Source: Caecitellus pseudoparvulus
Taxonomy: Eukaryota; Bigyra: Bicosoecida
Reading direction: 5' to 3'
Assembly (NCBI GenBank): GCA_965644315.1
Contig: CBFFRQ010000091.1
Coordinates: forward strand, 1-64,000
DNA: 64,000 nucleotides
Below are positions 8,601-17,815 of this stretch, piece by piece. Below the pieces are notes generated by a model, which saw only the letters and a list, made by a program, of their open reading frames with translations, did no database searches and had not been told where the DNA came from. Each line of letters opens with the position of its first letter. Position 1 is the first letter of the stretch. The position numbers and the translations under genes are program-made.

Positions 8601-10385
8601 ATGTCTCAAGTAGAAAAAGTTAAAATTATGGATGCTCGCATCGTCCAACCCAAGCCACGATATGCAGTAAATGAAGGAGCTTTGAGCGTTTCTAATACCT
8701 CATTTCAAGCTAATAACAGTTCCTCTTCTTCTCTTGCTTGGAACATTAACGCACCCAATCAAAACGTATTTATGGATAGGCCTGTTCCAGTTAGTACCAA
8801 AATTAGAGGGGAACTAACCGCAACATGTGCAAAAGTTGTCGCTGGCGCAGCTGCCAGTGTAGGACTAGATTATGGTGTAAATTGTGCAGTATGTGCGTAT
8901 CCTCTTCATTCTCTATTTAGCACATTATCAGCAACTATCAATAACGCAACAACCACAAGCAATGTAAAAGATATTTTATATGAAATGGAAAGAATCACAG
9001 CAACAAAACATAACCATAAAAGCAAAACAACCCCTGTAATGCTTGATAAGTTTTTAAATTATGTTGATGGTAAAAACCAACCGGCAAGTGTATTAAATGG
9101 TTACGGTTCAGCCCTTTCAAATGATAACCAACCCAACGGAGCTTATACAGGTTTTAAATGGGTAAATGCTGACGGCTCACCTAGAACCGTAGATCCTGTA
9201 TGGCCAATAGGAACAACCGTAGGGGAAACCCAAAAATTATATTTTGAATTAGACGTAACAGAAAATTTAATGGTTAGTCCCTTTATTTGGAATGAAAGTG
9301 AAGAGGATTCATGCGGACTTTTTGGAATTAATAATATTAGAATTCAGGCAAACATAGGCGACCCATCACGCCTTCTCCGTTTATATAATGAACCTAATGA
9401 CCCACAAACCACATTTTCAACCGTTTCATTTACAGGCAGTAATCCATTTATTGACCCTCGCATTAATTGTATTTTTAGAACTCCTAGCTTAAGTATTCCT
9501 TTACCTGAGCAGAATATCGTCCCTTATATGGAATTCCCTCGTTTTGTGTCAAACAACCAAGGCGTAACCATCCCAGCAGGCGCAACAATGAAACTAAAAT
9601 CGCAAACTGTCACCTTATCTCAAGTCCCTGATTTAATGCTAATTTATGTTAAACCAAACATAACAGATAATACAGTTGGAGATTATCATTTACCTATACA
9701 ATCTTTAAGCATGCAATTTGATAATGTAAGCGGTATTATGTCCAGTATGACAAAAGAGCAATTATTCCATATGTCCCAACGAAATGGCCTAGATATGGAT
9801 TATAACACATATGACGGCACAGCATGGAGCGGAAATGTATCAGGTGGTGAAGTTCCCCTAGTTGGTGGCTTCCTTGTAATTCGTCCAGGAATTGATTTTG
9901 CTTTGAATAATGGCTCAGCCTCTGGAGTTGGTGGAAACTATACGCTTCAATTTGACGTAGAAGTACAAAACCAACAGGGTGTCGCAGTCAATAGCCCAAT
10001 TGTTTATTTAGTTGCTGTAAATTCTGGCTTCTTCATCACATCTGCCGGACAATCTGCAATAACCACAGCCCCACTAACAGAGGCAGAGGTAATTGATGCA
10101 CCAGTCCAAGGCGATACAATGAGCTTAAAACGATATGTGGGAGGCTCTAACTTTTGGAGCAAACTAAACAGCACATTAAGAAAAATTGCTTCAAGTCCAG
10201 TCACTAAAGAAATGGCAAAATTAGGAAAAAGCTTAGCCAGAGCCTCAGGAGATGACAGAGCAAAAAAGGCCGCTGATGTTGTGGAAGTTTTAGGATATGG
10301 TAAAAATACAGGAGGAGCAGCAGGAGGGGGAATTACCACAGGCGGACGCCGAAAAGGTTCTAACTATTTAAAAAATTTACTTTAA
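8601..10385 (+). CDS. Major capsid protein, double jelly-roll type, with amphipathic C-terminal tail
   Basis: 594 aa. The N-terminal third contains a Ser-rich patch, then LAWNINAPNQNVFMDRPVPV, the pattern seen near the N-terminus of Polinton-like virus MCPs. Size is close to the ~600 aa of mavirus MCP, and gene position matches. About 500 residues of beta-rich sequence should form the two jelly rolls of the hexon. After VGG (513-515) comes a different, helical and basic region (NFW..., P-V-T-K, ...EVLGYGK, then several GG pairs), which resembles the 190-aa protein encoded at 2628-3200. This tail could be internal in the capsid or cleaved off at VGG. The tail interpretation is inference. Confidence 0.82.
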   Translation: MSQVEKVKIMDARIVQPKPRYAVNEGALSVSNTSFQANNSSSSSLAWNINAPNQNVFMDRPVPVSTKIRGELTATCAKVVAGAAASVGLDYGVNCAVCAYPLHSLFSTLSATINNATTTSNVKDILYEMERITATKHNHKSKTTPVMLDKFLNYVDGKNQPASVLNGYGSALSNDNQPNGAYTGFKWVNADGSPRTVDPVWPIGTTVGETQKLYFELDVTENLMVSPFIWNESEEDSCGLFGINNIRIQANIGDPSRLLRLYNEPNDPQTTFSTVSFTGSNPFIDPRINCIFRTPSLSIPLPEQNIVPYMEFPRFVSNNQGVTIPAGATMKLKSQTVTLSQVPDLMLIYVKPNITDNTVGDYHLPIQSLSMQFDNVSGIMSSMTKEQLFHMSQRNGLDMDYNTYDGTAWSGNVSGGEVPLVGGFLVIRPGIDFALNNGSASGVGGNYTLQFDVEVQNQQGVAVNSPIVYLVAVNSGFFITSAGQSAITTAPLTEAEVIDAPVQGDTMSLKRYVGGSNFWSKLNSTLRKIASSPVTKEMAKLGKSLARASGDDRAKKAADVVEVLGYGKNTGGAAGGGITTGGRRKGSNYLKNLL

Positions 10386-10446
10386 AGAATCAGTTATAAA
10401 AAACTAAGTTTAATTGTTTATAAAATGAAAAATTATTTTATAAACA

Positions 10447-10455
10447 ATATTATAT
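10447..10455 (+). promoter_or_regulatory. TATA-like promoter motif before the fibre-like gene
   Basis: ATATTATAT immediately before the ATG at 10456. Confidence 0.45.
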
Positions 10456-12360
10456 ATGTACAACGCAATTAATAACCGTTATGAAATGGGAAATGGTGGC
10501 GTTCTCAATGAACCAACGAGAAATAACAGCATAGCACGATTACAAGAGGCTTTTGACTATACCAGCACATCAGGCGCAGCATTCGGAACAACTGATACAT
10601 TAACAAATAATGCAACTTACAAAAGTATATTTTTTTCAGAACCAACAGCAGACGCTCTATTATTACCAGTATTAAAAGGAACGTATTATAAAATGTATTT
10701 AAATTATTATGTTGAATTAGAAACACTAGAAGAGGAAGAATTAAGCCTAAATATCCGTGTTGATTATTATGATGCTGACAAAGTCTATATTTCCTCTGGT
10801 GTTCCATTTAATATTACAAATGAAGACCATAAAATAGATATTCAAGCTATAGGAGATGCTCTAGATTATCCAGCAAATGCACGATACGTTTTTATTGGTG
10901 GTCAAAATAATGGAGATGCTAATATAACAGTTAGATTTCGTCACGCATCCGTTAGAGTCTCAACAACAAAAGAAGAAGAACCAGCAGAAGGACTATTAAA
11001 AACAAGTGATAATAAATTATATGTGCTTTTAGGTAATGCAAATGGTGGCACTCCTGCTCCAGTTCCTCCAACAAATCCAACATATGAAACAGTAACACTG
11101 AATAAAGCCTCTAATCCTTCATTAATTTTTAACAATGGTTCAACATCTATGGATTTAACATATAATAGCGACGATGAATTAGATATTAATGGAAATTTAC
11201 TATTTGGTGGCACTGAAGTATTATTAAATCAAGATGATACAAATAAAATTTTGACTTTATCAGCTAAAAACGCTTCAACCGCTCAATTTAGAATCGGAAA
11301 TGACCCAAACAAACAACTAACATATTTTTATAATACAGGGGCTATTTATCTCAGTCCTAGTTGTCGTATTTTCCAAACTGACACCGCAAATAATGATGAT
11401 TGTTTAACCAATAAAAGATATGTTGATGATTTAATTAATAATTGCGTTCAACTTACAGGAAATCAAACCGTAGCAGGAAATAAGACATTTTCAGGAATTA
11501 CAAGCATAGAAGCTTTACTAGATATGAATAACAACAGAATTGAAAATGTAGCGACCCCAACTATAGGAACTGATGGAGCAAATAAAGCATATGTTGATAG
11601 TGTGGCAGGTGGAAGCAACTTCACAAATAATATAAATTTAAATGGTTATGACATTGAAGACGTAGGAGAAATACAAGCGGATAAATTAACGTTAATTCGT
11701 CCTGATGGTTCTTTGGTTTCATATTATATAGAACAAACAAACAACAGAACACAATATGTTAATATGTCAGGTGGTAGCAGCTCACAACACGCCTTTTTTT
11801 GTAACAATGGAGGAAATCCAATTCAGATATTTTCTGTAACTAATAACGAAATTAAAACAATTAGAGAATTGAATATGAGTAATAATAGGATAGAACAATT
11901 AAGAGCAGGAATATCACAATATCACGGCATAAATTACGGGCAATTATACGAAAGAACGTCAAAATTTCAAAGTTATAAAATAGCTCTTAATGATGTTTTC
12001 ACCGCTAACACCTGGAAAACGTTTGCTATGGATGCTGTTATCCCCATTGAATCATATCAAACAGGAACGTATGTTTTAAGTGCTACTATTAATTTAGTAA
12101 TAGACGGACCAGGACAAACAACAGCTGTTGTATTTGGTAGAATGACAGTTCCTGCTTCTGCTTCAGGCGTGGATACAACTATAGGGCGTATATTTATGGA
12201 AGCTGAAGCCGCTAAAAACTATGGACAAATTACATTAAGTAAGGTTATGACAGTTTCAAGCGCTGGTAATTTTCCAACTTGGAATGTATCCGTTAAAAGT
12301 GATATAAATGAAAACATAGACGTTGAAATAACATATAAAATGGATAGAATCAGCAATTAA
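10456..12360 (+). CDS. Fibre-like, probably host-attachment virion protein
   Basis: 634 aa. Two copies of a phage-tail-fibre-type motif are seen in the middle: CLTNKRYVDDLINN and MNNNRIENVATP followed by GANKAYVD, the 'asparagine-rich, I-x-N-V-x-x-P ... K-x-Y-V-D' pattern of trimeric fibres. A third degenerate copy (NLNGYDIEDVGEI) follows. The N-terminus has GNGGVLNEPTRN, again a GG junction that the element's protease could cut. The C-terminus is beta-rich. Its place directly after the MCP gene suggests a spike or fibre. Receptor binding is inferred from the motif. Confidence 0.6.
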   Translation: MYNAINNRYEMGNGGVLNEPTRNNSIARLQEAFDYTSTSGAAFGTTDTLTNNATYKSIFFSEPTADALLLPVLKGTYYKMYLNYYVELETLEEEELSLNIRVDYYDADKVYISSGVPFNITNEDHKIDIQAIGDALDYPANARYVFIGGQNNGDANITVRFRHASVRVSTTKEEEPAEGLLKTSDNKLYVLLGNANGGTPAPVPPTNPTYETVTLNKASNPSLIFNNGSTSMDLTYNSDDELDINGNLLFGGTEVLLNQDDTNKILTLSAKNASTAQFRIGNDPNKQLTYFYNTGAIYLSPSCRIFQTDTANNDDCLTNKRYVDDLINNCVQLTGNQTVAGNKTFSGITSIEALLDMNNNRIENVATPTIGTDGANKAYVDSVAGGSNFTNNINLNGYDIEDVGEIQADKLTLIRPDGSLVSYYIEQTNNRTQYVNMSGGSSSQHAFFCNNGGNPIQIFSVTNNEIKTIRELNMSNNRIEQLRAGISQYHGINYGQLYERTSKFQSYKIALNDVFTANTWKTFAMDAVIPIESYQTGTYVLSATINLVIDGPGQTTAVVFGRMTVPASASGVDTTIGRIFMEAEAAKNYGQITLSKVMTVSSAGNFPTWNVSVKSDINENIDVEITYKMDRISN

Positions 12361-12379
12361 AAAATATAGTATATAATAT

Positions 12380-12655
12380 ATGATTATTGATATTATACCA
12401 AGCACACGAAAGAATAAAAGATTTACGGCTATATTTGATGATGGAACTAAAACACATTTTGGACAAGTAGGAGGAAACACATATATAGACCATAAAGACA
12501 AAAAAAAACGTTCTAGCTATCATAAACGACATATAAAAGACCTTAACACAGGAGACGCAAAACGAGCCGGTTATTTAAGCTTCTTTTTATTATGGGGTGA
12601 AAATGACAATTTACAAGATGCTATAAGAGATTACAATAAAAGGTTCTTTAGTTAG
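12380..12655 (+). CDS. Small conserved giant-virus/PLV-type protein (DUF5754-like)
   Basis: 91 aa. The pattern IIPSTRKNKRFTAIFDDG, then THFGQVG, IDHKDKKKRSSYHKRH and an aromatic LSFFLLWG segment matches a small family common in large DNA viruses and Polinton-like viruses (DUF5754 from memory). Function is unknown; the many His and basic residues would suit nucleic-acid binding. It starts 19 nt after the fibre-like gene, behind an AT-rich TATA-like stretch. Confidence 0.65.
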   Translation: MIIDIIPSTRKNKRFTAIFDDGTKTHFGQVGGNTYIDHKDKKKRSSYHKRHIKDLNTGDAKRAGYLSFFLLWGENDNLQDAIRDYNKRFFS

Positions 12656-12849
12656 GTTTCAATATAAAAATCATGTGAAAAAGAAAGGCTGGAGCTTATC
12701 TCCGCTTGTGGACACGATCTACTAAATATCTTTTCCTCCTATGATGAATTATATAGTGTAATTAAGGCAACCTTTAAACTAAAATCACGTTTTTGAAAGT
12801 GTATAGTAAATTGAATAAAATTTATTATACACAATTCAACAAAATAAAA

Positions 12850-13197
12850 TTATTTACAATGATAATAAAATCCACCTTCTTCTAGCTCCTCTATTAGGTT
12901 TCTTGTTATATTTGGATCAAACATTAATATATACGTATCATCTCCATTAATGAATTTCAAACATCCATTATCTTCGTCTACTTCTTCAATAAATACACCT
13001 ACTTCTCTCGTATCATGACGAATAAATACACTTTCACTACCTAAGCACACTTTTAATCCTGTTTCTCCTTCTGGTGCCTCATTCATATATAACATTGTCA
13101 TAGAATATGTTTCAAGATATTCTTTCGCAAATGGAGAACCACTCACAATTTTATCATTTAGTATTACACAGTACGCGTTATAGTTCATTATACTCAT
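12850..13197 (-). CDS. Hypothetical acidic protein of the viral element
   Basis: 115 aa, not recognised; the only clear minus-strand gene of the element. It is acidic (many Glu/Asp in VGVFIEEVDEDNG and ELEEGG) with alternating hydrophobic strands, so a small beta-rich domain is likely. Codon use is AT-rich like the rest of the element. It runs towards the 91-aa gene, leaving about 190 nt between the convergent genes. The transposon lies 77 nt upstream of its start. Confidence 0.55.
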   Translation of the reverse strand: MSIMNYNAYCVILNDKIVSGSPFAKEYLETYSMTMLYMNEAPEGETGLKVCLGSESVFIRHDTREVGVFIEEVDEDNGCLKFINGDDTYILMFDPNITRNLIEELEEGGFYYHCK

Positions 13198-13270
13198 AAT
13201 ACTAGAATTATCTTTAAGTCATTTTTTTATTTTTTTAAATTTATATTTTTTAGTATTGCATTTAAATGGT

Positions 13271-13274
13271 TCTT
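13271..13274. repeat. Target-site duplication TCTT, left copy
   Basis: TCTT directly outside the left inverted repeat; the same four bases follow the right inverted repeat at 17816-17819. Confidence 0.7.
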
Positions 13275-13298
13275 GGTGCGTCACGGATTGGTGGATCA
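13275..13298 (+). repeat. Left terminal inverted repeat of the transposon
   Basis: 24 bp beginning GGTGCGTCACGG and ending GGATCA; exact reverse complement of 17792-17815. Confidence 0.9.
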
Positions 13299-13898
13299 GG
13301 GTTGGTTTGAACTCCAGGGGCCCCTGTGATTTGTCACCAGCGGAGTCGATTTCCACAGTGAGGAGGTGTTGTGCAATATGAATTTACCAGCGCCTCCCAT
13401 CCACTCATGTATGCCTTGTTGGGTGTTCTTTTTTTCGTGCAACTGAGGGTGCGGCAGTACGCGGGTGTTTGTAGCCGTTTGTGCTCGTGTCTCGATCGGC
13501 AGCCCTGCCCCAGCGCAACGTAGGCCCGCTCGTTCGCCTAAAACGGATACTCATCTGTTTCTCCGCTTTGCACTGAATTGCCACTCAGTGCCTTGGTCTT
13601 GGTACTTTCCTCAGCAAGTCTCGAGCACAGTTTGAATGGTGAGCATAACGGCAAGATTTTGAGCGTTGCTCACAGGTCAAGGTCTCCCCTACCGTGAAAG
13701 CAGGCGGGACTTCAAGCCCAAGGGAGGCTAGATCGGCGTGCGAAGTCACAAAGGGGGACTGCATTGAGTCCACCGGAGCACACCATTCTTGCAGCTGTGA
13801 GGGTTTGAAACGGTGTGCGGAAATCGCTACGCATACCGTCACACTTCCCCCCCTCCTTTGCCAAATAGGCGATTCTCTACAACACAAAGGACGCCCCG

Positions 13899-15332
13899 GT
13901 GACGGGGGGCATGTTGGGCACAACTCCTGGCTCACTTTCCTTCTCTTGTCTGTCTCGGGAGCGCCCCTTTGACCCGAGTGGTGCAAACAACCTACAAAGT
14001 CCAGCTACCATGCTCTCTGAATTGGGCATCCCCGTGGATGGACACATCCTGGGCGACGCAATCCTGCGCCTTTCGAACAGAAATGCCCCCGTCTTTGTAT
14101 TGGACCCCGCTCTCATCCCCGAATTCTCCTTCCAGAAGCTGGACAGTCATGGACTGTGCTCCCGGCCGAAGTGCAAGGCACATGCATCAGCCGTGTTTCA
14201 TGCTACCCACTGCATGTTTTACCATGCAACAAGGAAGAACCTGAACAAGGCACACGCTGAGTTCCAAGACGTGTTCACTGAGCTGTGGGACAAGGCATGT
14301 GCCATGCGAGGCCTACCGAGCACCAGCCGGACTGTTTACCCAACCGTCGCGGACATGGTGCAGACCATGTTCCGTGTTTACGAGGACATCGTACCTATTT
14401 CCTTTCATGCTCTCATTGACATGTGGTTGGTCCGCAGACTCTTGGACCTCCACAACGCCCCTCGTGCGAGCCTGGCAACCTTCACGCAGGTCCAGAGCCA
14501 CGCTGTTGGCTTGCCGATGCAAACACTCCACACCCAGCAGGGTTCACTGGGGCCACCCGGAATCCAAGGGTCAGCTGTAAGTCAAGAATCGCAAGGAAGT
14601 GCCAGCAACGTTCCTACTGTCCCCTCCCTCGGGATATCTCTGGGGCAAGCACCCGCCCCCCAACCCACGCCGCCCACCGGAGGGCTGGGTCCAGTTGAGG
14701 GCAGCGGAGAGAGCTCCTTGGATTCGTCTTTTGCGAGTAGCACCCAAAGCCACAGCGCGTTGCTCGAGAATCCTCATCTGCCTCATGACTCGCACGATCT
14801 GGCCGGACAGTCACAGCCTGGGGAAGAGCCCGTGGAGCCCGATGCGCAACGTGCTGCCCGAGCAGAAGCTGCGCGTCAATCGGCGCTGGTGGGGATGGGC
14901 ATTTCTTCGGCAGTAAATGCTTTTGCTCGTGATGCGATTGCCCTTCTTGCACCATTCGAGAAAATGGCAGAGATGCTCGTGCTGCTCGTGGACAAAGTGG
15001 ACCAGGGCCGGGCAGATCAGAGGAGAGCTGTGGAGCTCCTCAGTGTCATAGCTTCTTCACAAACTGGGCACATTCCCGCTGACACTGCAAGTGCTTCGAG
15101 GTCACCATCTTCTTCTCGTGCCCCACCGAGCTCTTCTGGTGCGATGCGGCAAGAAGGATTAGGTGGTCCCGCCCCAACTCCTTCACCCGAGGCTTCGGAC
15201 CGCCCCACCATTGGCGGTCACAAGAGAACTCGCCCAAACTTCACTGACAACGTGCCAAGCACAGGAGATGCATTTCTCCAAGACGTAGCGAGATACAACA
15301 GACGCCGCCGAGGGCACTCTGACTCCCCGTGA
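13899..15332 (+). CDS. Transposon accessory protein with Cys/His cluster
   Basis: 477 aa as an open frame; the Met at 14010 (MLSELGIP) is an equally good start. A Cys/His cluster (CSRPKCKAH ... HATHCMFYH, about residues 87-113) could bind zinc. The N-terminal half is a compact domain; the C-terminal half is Ser/Pro/Gln-rich and disordered apart from one Ala/Leu helix. PIF/Harbinger elements encode a second DNA-binding protein needed for transposition, and this ORF could fill that role, but no MYB/SANT motif was recognised. It converges on the transposase gene. Function is inferred from context only. Confidence 0.6.
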   Translation: MTGGMLGTTPGSLSFSCLSRERPFDPSGANNLQSPATMLSELGIPVDGHILGDAILRLSNRNAPVFVLDPALIPEFSFQKLDSHGLCSRPKCKAHASAVFHATHCMFYHATRKNLNKAHAEFQDVFTELWDKACAMRGLPSTSRTVYPTVADMVQTMFRVYEDIVPISFHALIDMWLVRRLLDLHNAPRASLATFTQVQSHAVGLPMQTLHTQQGSLGPPGIQGSAVSQESQGSASNVPTVPSLGISLGQAPAPQPTPPTGGLGPVEGSGESSLDSSFASSTQSHSALLENPHLPHDSHDLAGQSQPGEEPVEPDAQRAARAEAARQSALVGMGISSAVNAFARDAIALLAPFEKMAEMLVLLVDKVDQGRADQRRAVELLSVIASSQTGHIPADTASASRSPSSSRAPPSSSGAMRQEGLGGPAPTPSPEASDRPTIGGHKRTRPNFTDNVPSTGDAFLQDVARYNRRRRGHSDSP

Positions 15333-15337
15333 TTGTT

Positions 15338-17521
15338 TCACTCGTTCACGTAGCCGTAGTTGTAGGACTGACAATCCATCATGTACGCGACAAGCTGACT
15401 CCCGTCAAAGTCCTCCTTGAAGTGCTCTGGTGGGAGCCACGTGTAGTCTTTCTTTGCCACGTCGCGGGTCTCTGCTTCAAGGAGGGATGTGAGCAAGTGC
15501 CCTCCGGTCTGCCCATCAGGGAGGGTCTCGAGGAGTTCATCTCCGTACTTGTCATAGTACCACACATCATACGCCTCTTCTGACTCCTCAAAAGTGGCGG
15601 TGTCTCGAGTGGGTTCAATAAGAGCGTAGACGATCCCACGAGGGTAGGACAGCTCAGGATCATGATTGTACTTGCCGACTACAACTGGCTTGCCGGCAAG
15701 AGCAGCCTTGTCTGCTGCAGCACCCCACAGCTTTTCAAGATCCATGACTTCCTGTGGGCGTACCTTGTCGTCGTCAGTCTTGGCGGGGCGGCAGTATCCA
15801 GGTGGAGAGTGTGGCGATGCCATGATGCCAGGAGAGGAGGCCCCCCCAGGGGATGCGACACCAGAGCGTGGCGAGACAGCTACCTGCCTGCGCTGCTTTT
15901 TCAGCCTGCCAAGTTCTGTGAGACCACCGCACAAAATGCCACTTACAAGAGGAGACAAGTTCCCTTGTTCCGACCAGGCGAGCACTTGCTGCAGCTGAGT
16001 AGCAGCCTCAATATCGCTTCGTTCCAGTGAAGGCCTCCCGGCCGTACCCAACTCGGCCCCGCGAAGCAGCCGTAAGACGTCATGAAGAAAAGATACGCTC
16101 CTTCGTTTCGCGATGCCGCTCGGAAGGCTTGCGTCAAGTTCACTGTCACGGCGATTAGAAGCAGGACAATCTCCAGCCAAGGATGCAAACAGCTCAAACA
16201 GGACGAGTGCTGGCTGACGCGAACCGCGGATGTGGAGCCACTGCTCTGACCGAGGAACCCGGTGCCCCTCTGCTTGTTGGAAAGCGAGCATCCCAGCAGT
16301 AATGTACCCCATGTCTCTGATCTCTTTTTCCTTGGTTTGCGCTTGCAATGGTCTGACACTGGACGATCGGACGAGACCACACACCGTCTTGAACTCCTTC
16401 ACACAGTTCTCGACAACCTGGCGACCTGACACGAAGATCTCACGCTGCACAGTTTTGTGTGCCAGGGCGGAAGCCGTTGCTCTTGCCAAGTCCCGTGGAG
16501 AATGCAGAGAGCCAGGGGCTGGCGAGGAGACCCACAGAGACTGAACTCGGGCCGCCATCTTCTCCAACGCCTTGTTGCCCGGAAGGTGCCGCACAGCAGG
16601 CCTGACTCCCTGGAATACACCGTCACCGACAAAGTACTCGCCTTGCTTGATGGCGCCTGAGCGCAGCATGCGCTCGGTTGCTCGTCGCGCGGCTGCAATC
16701 TCAGACACTGTGTTGCCCTTGCCCATGGGTTCGATCCATATAACCCTCCCCGAAACACTGCAGAACAACAGAAAGTTGTACCCGTACATCGATTGGTGGT
16801 TGCTGTACCAGATGCGGTTCTCTTTGTCTGAAGAAGTTGCTTTCGTCTCCCATGTCAGGCCGTCTACGAACCCTACCAGCCCTGGAGCCAGTCCACCATG
16901 GAAGGAAAGCGCCTCTCTGCGGTGCTCTGGAAGCACTGCCCAGGGCAGCGCTTTGTAAAAGAAGGTCTTCAGCACTGGAATCAACCGAGGAATGCTGTCT
17001 TGGAGAGTAGTAGCGGCAATGCTCAGCCTAGACGTGATCTCTTGGCGGTTGCGCCCGGCACACACCATCATCACCCCGAGCAAGAGGTCGGCTTCACGCC
17101 CATTCTGGATGTCCCTGAGGGCGTTCCACCTCAAGAAGCTGTCCGATATCAAGCCAGAGAGGGCTTTGGCTAAATTTCTTGCTCTCATGCGCATGAAGGT
17201 GAGGCACTCGCCCGATGTGAGGAATTCGTAGGTGGGTGTCCCCTTGCGGATTTTGGGGTGCAGCCTGGCCCCCTCCATCGAGTCGTTGCGGTCGATGTTG
17301 CGACGTTTCGTGCCCCGCAGCTTTTGTGTTTTATGGTATACCCTTTTGATCAACTTGTGACCGACATGTTGAATCACGCAACATGCAGAATGTGGCGCAG
17401 AGGCCCGTCGCTCAACGGATGCTGCCGTTGTCGGGGTGACAGAAACGCTCGGCTGCACCAAGCGTGATTGGGTGGACTCCATTGCCTCGAAAATGCCACA
17501 ACACCCGAATAATTGTACCAA
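15338..17521 (-). CDS. DDE transposase, Harbinger/DDE_Tnp_4-like
   Basis: 727 aa. A credible catalytic triad is Asp220 (VGFVDGLTWE), Asp300 (YFVGDGVFQG) and Glu371 (RQVVENCVKEFK), the last in the R-x-x-V-E-x-x-x-x-x-x-K setting typical of DDE_Tnp_4 transposases. Between the first two lie YSNHQSMYGYNF and VIWIEPMGKGN, the usual substrate-loop region. The N-terminus holds a basic patch (residues 56-78). The C-terminal ~130 residues (YPRGIVYALIEP, YDVWYYDKYGDEL) resemble a small chromo/Tudor-like barrel; this is a guess from aromatic spacing. The frame is intact, so the element may be active. Confidence 0.8.
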   Translation of the reverse strand: MVQLFGCCGIFEAMESTQSRLVQPSVSVTPTTAASVERRASAPHSACCVIQHVGHKLIKRVYHKTQKLRGTKRRNIDRNDSMEGARLHPKIRKGTPTYEFLTSGECLTFMRMRARNLAKALSGLISDSFLRWNALRDIQNGREADLLLGVMMVCAGRNRQEITSRLSIAATTLQDSIPRLIPVLKTFFYKALPWAVLPEHRREALSFHGGLAPGLVGFVDGLTWETKATSSDKENRIWYSNHQSMYGYNFLLFCSVSGRVIWIEPMGKGNTVSEIAAARRATERMLRSGAIKQGEYFVGDGVFQGVRPAVRHLPGNKALEKMAARVQSLWVSSPAPGSLHSPRDLARATASALAHKTVQREIFVSGRQVVENCVKEFKTVCGLVRSSSVRPLQAQTKEKEIRDMGYITAGMLAFQQAEGHRVPRSEQWLHIRGSRQPALVLFELFASLAGDCPASNRRDSELDASLPSGIAKRRSVSFLHDVLRLLRGAELGTAGRPSLERSDIEAATQLQQVLAWSEQGNLSPLVSGILCGGLTELGRLKKQRRQVAVSPRSGVASPGGASSPGIMASPHSPPGYCRPAKTDDDKVRPQEVMDLEKLWGAAADKAALAGKPVVVGKYNHDPELSYPRGIVYALIEPTRDTATFEESEEAYDVWYYDKYGDELLETLPDGQTGGHLLTSLLEAETRDVAKKDYTWLPPEHFKEDFDGSQLVAYMMDCQSYNYGYVNE

Positions 17522-17791
17522 TGCTTGATTTCCAGAGTCCTAATCGCCGCTCTTGCAGTGCTGACTCTCTCAGGGTTGATTTCCTGTCTCGACAGCGTGC
17601 GACCCCTTTCTCACTAACGCCTGGGGCAAAAAATCAAGGTTCGGCTCGTTGATCTCGCCAAAATGGCTAAAACAGTTCCTCAGGCATGGTACATTCTCTT
17701 TTTCCCGACAGTCAACTAGCGCAAACATAGAAAGATTCTAAGTCGATGTGTTGATCTCACAGGATTGACACAAGCCGTTGGTATCTCGCCT

Positions 17792-17815
17792 TGATCCACC
17801 AATCCGTGACGCACC
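17792..17815 (-). repeat. Right terminal inverted repeat of the transposon
   Basis: Exact reverse complement of 13275-13298; followed by TCTT (17816-17819), the right copy of the target duplication. Confidence 0.9.

Larger units (their letters stand above)
13275..17815. mobile_element. DDE DNA transposon nested in the viral element
   Basis: 4541 bp unit bounded by perfect 24 bp inverted repeats and flanked by TCTT direct repeats. It is strikingly more GC-rich than the AT-rich virus DNA on both sides, so it came from a GC-rich genome, presumably the host. It carries two convergent ORFs: a DDE transposase on the minus strand and a 477-aa Cys/His protein on the plus strand, whose stops lie 5 bp apart. 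Two-gene content and the DDE spacing recall PIF/Harbinger elements, but those usually duplicate 3 bp. Perfect repeats and intact ORFs suggest recent insertion. Confidence 0.85.

Noticed and set aside
13275-17815. Retrotransposon (Ngaro type, known from integrated virophages)
   Set aside because: No reverse transcriptase or tyrosine recombinase is present; inverted repeats, a short duplication and a DDE triad indicate a cut-and-paste DNA transposon.
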